14,969 nucleotides of DNA, from assembly GCA_045578665.1 (NCBI GenBank), contig JAZNKR010000173.1:1-14969 (forward strand), in the 5' to 3' direction. The position numbers were made by a program, and so were the translations under genes. Below the pieces are notes generated by a model. The model worked only from the letters and a program-made list of their open reading frames with translations, searched no databases and was not told where the DNA came from. Source of the stretch: HGM04593 sp045578665. Lineage in GTDB: Bacteria; Bacteroidota; Bacteroidia; Bacteroidales; Bacteroidaceae. Shown piece by piece: positions 13,734 through 14,969 of the stretch (within the stretch, counting starts at the first letter, position 1; the number at the start of each line of letters is the position of its first letter).

Positions 13734-14969
13734 TTATCTTATTACATCCGCATCGTACCACACGGTGGGGGTGTCGCTCATCTCTATCGTGAGTGTGCCG
13801 CCTTTGGCGATGACGCTGTGGTTGCTGTACGGCAGCTCATATGGCTTGCCGTTGAGCTTGATGCTCTTGATGTAGATGTTGGTGTCGCTGTTGTTCACTG
13901 TCTCAATCACGAACTTGCCGCCCTTGACGGTGAGCTCGGCGCGGTTGAAGAGCGGCGAACCGAACCAGTAGCGTGCGCTGGCGGGTTCTACCTCGTAGAA
14001 GCCCATGGCTGACATTATGTACCATGCTGACATCTGGCCCATGTCCTCGTTGCCTGAGAGACCATCAAAATCGTTGCGGTACTGTGTGGTCATTACCTCG
14101 CGTACCCACTTGGCTGTCTTCTGTGGCTGGCCCATCATTGTGTAGAGATAGAGTATGTGGTGGCTGGGCTCGTTGCCGTGTGCGAACTGTCCTATCATGC
14201 CTGAGATGTCGGGCGAGGGGTCACCCTCGACTGTCGATGGTGCAAGGAACAGTGAGTCAAGACGTGCCAGGCATGCCTCTTTGCTGCCGAAGAGGTCGAT
14301 GTAACCGCCAAGGTCATGTGGAACGAGCCATGTGTACTGCCATGCGTTGCCCTCGCAGTAGTCATCGGCGCGGTGTGCCGAGAAGTAGGGATTGAACGGT
14401 GTGCGGAACTTACCGTTCTCATCCACGCCGCGTATGAAACCTGTCTCCTTGTCGAAGAACGTGCGGTAGCTGTGGCTCATCTTTGTGAAATGCTCATAGT
14501 CGGCATCCTTGCCGAGTGCCTTTGCCGCGTTGGCTGCTGCGCCGTCGGCAAGGGCATACTCCATGTCAAATGCCACTGCCTCGGTAAAGAGGTCGCATGG
14601 GATGTATCCGTGCTTGTGGCGGAACTCCTTACCGCGCTCCTCGACAGCTGCTGTCTTCTTGATGGCAGCAAAGGCTGCCTCGCGGTCAAAGCCCTCTATG
14701 CCCTTGACAATGGCATCGGCAACGACCGGTATGCCCGGGTCGCCCACCATACAGTCGGTCTCGTTGCCCCACAGGTGCCATACGGGCAGGTCGCCCTGCT
14801 TGTCACAGATGTCTACCATTGTGGCTACAAACTCACCGGCCTTCTCGGGCTGTATTATTGTCATCAGAGGCTGCTTTGCACGGTATGTATCCCACAGTGA
14901 GAAGCATGTGTAGCGGGGATTGTCGCTGTTGTATACTTTGTCATCGGCTCCGCGGTAGTCGCCGTTGAC
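13734..14969 (-). CDS. GH92 family alpha-mannosidase, C-terminal part
   Basis: The last 411 residues of a glycoside hydrolase family 92 enzyme; the 5' end runs off the right edge. Visible family motifs are CFSLWDTYRAKQPL (residues 22-35 of the fragment), GNETDCMVGDPGIPVVADA, DDYCEGNAWQYTWLVPHD, IGQFAHGNEPSHH and GLSGNEDMGQMSAWYIMSAMGFY. The last ones hold acidic residues expected to serve in catalysis. GH92 enzymes are calcium-dependent exo-alpha-mannosidases that release mannose from host N-glycans or fungal mannan. In Bacteroidota they are usually secreted to the periplasm or surface. The signal peptide would be outside the window. The gene is G+C-rich (57% in one row counted) compared with the central region, and looks like a core gene at the edge of an accessory island. 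The internal ATG at 14864 is not the true start, because GH92 sequence continues upstream of it. Confidence 0.97.
   Translation of the reverse strand, partial: VNGDYRGADDKVYNSDNPRYTCFSLWDTYRAKQPLMTIIQPEKAGEFVATMVDICDKQGDLPVWHLWGNETDCMVGDPGIPVVADAIVKGIEGFDREAAFAAIKKTAAVEERGKEFRHKHGYIPCDLFTEAVAFDMEYALADGAAANAAKALGKDADYEHFTKMSHSYRTFFDKETGFIRGVDENGKFRTPFNPYFSAHRADDYCEGNAWQYTWLVPHDLGGYIDLFGSKEACLARLDSLFLAPSTVEGDPSPDISGMIGQFAHGNEPSHHILYLYTMMGQPQKTAKWVREVMTTQYRNDFDGLSGNEDMGQMSAWYIMSAMGFYEVEPASARYWFGSPLFNRAELTVKGGKFVIETVNNSDTNIYIKSIKLNGKPYELPYSNHSVIAKGGTLTIEMSDTPTVWYDADVIR

Noticed and set aside
14316..14913. Long plus-strand open frames over the GH92 gene
   Set aside because: They are antisense shadows of a G+C-rich coding sequence; the minus strand carries clear GH92 motifs.
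1..14969. tRNA or rRNA genes, insertion sequences, cas1/cas2 or a reverse transcriptase
   Set aside because: No cloverleaf or rRNA-like stretch, transposase motif, Cas1/Cas2-like protein or RT motif was seen in any plausible coding region.

Overview
The window looks like a chromosomal segment from a member of the Bacteroidota, most likely a Prevotella- or Bacteroides-like gut or oral Bacteroidales. Three things support this. Genes are preceded by the Bacteroidota promoter pattern (TTTG, about 20 bases, TAnnTTTG) rather than Shine-Dalgarno sites. There is a GH92 alpha-mannosidase. The centre holds a type VI-B CRISPR-Cas locus, a type known mainly from this phylum. The exact genus cannot be fixed from sequence alone.

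Layout. 1-145 (-): start of an ABC-F ATPase gene that runs off the left edge. 146-812: no gene, but a cluster of related imperfectly palindromic repeats. 813-1883 (+): WYL-domain regulator with its own terminator. 2048-3286 (+): DUF3825-like protein with its own promoter. A perfect 44-base palindrome separates it from the convergent cas13b gene (3335-6604, -, 1089 aa, two HEPN R-X4-H motifs). 6605-6828: shared leader with overlapping divergent promoters and a fifth copy of the palindromic repeat in the cas13b 5' UTR. 6829-7458: CRISPR array of ten 36-base repeats and nine 30-base spacers, read on the + strand. After a hairpin terminator comes a small basic protein gene (7579-7962, +). Then a likely operon of five + strand genes follows: two small paralogous proteins, a PIF1/RecD-like helicase with a TPR-like tail, a membrane-anchored TPR protein and a lipoprotein (8119-13597). 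A perfect 46-base palindrome separates this from the GH92 gene (13734-14969, -, 5' end off the window).

How the parts fit. Cas13b binds crRNAs from the array (spacer at the 5' side, repeat hairpin at the 3' side) and cleaves RNA through its two HEPN domains. No cas1/cas2 and no recognisable csx27 or csx28 is present, so the locus is a minimal VI-B system. The WYL and DUF3825 genes on the far side of cas13b, and the basic 127-aa gene beside the array, are the best local candidates for accessory or regulatory functions; this is inference from position. The helicase operon has no visible mechanistic tie to Cas13b and may be only a neighbour.

Base composition changes across the window. Single 60-base rows counted by hand give 57% G+C in the ABC-F and GH92 genes, against 32-52% in the rows sampled between them. 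This fits an acquired accessory island between two core-like genes.
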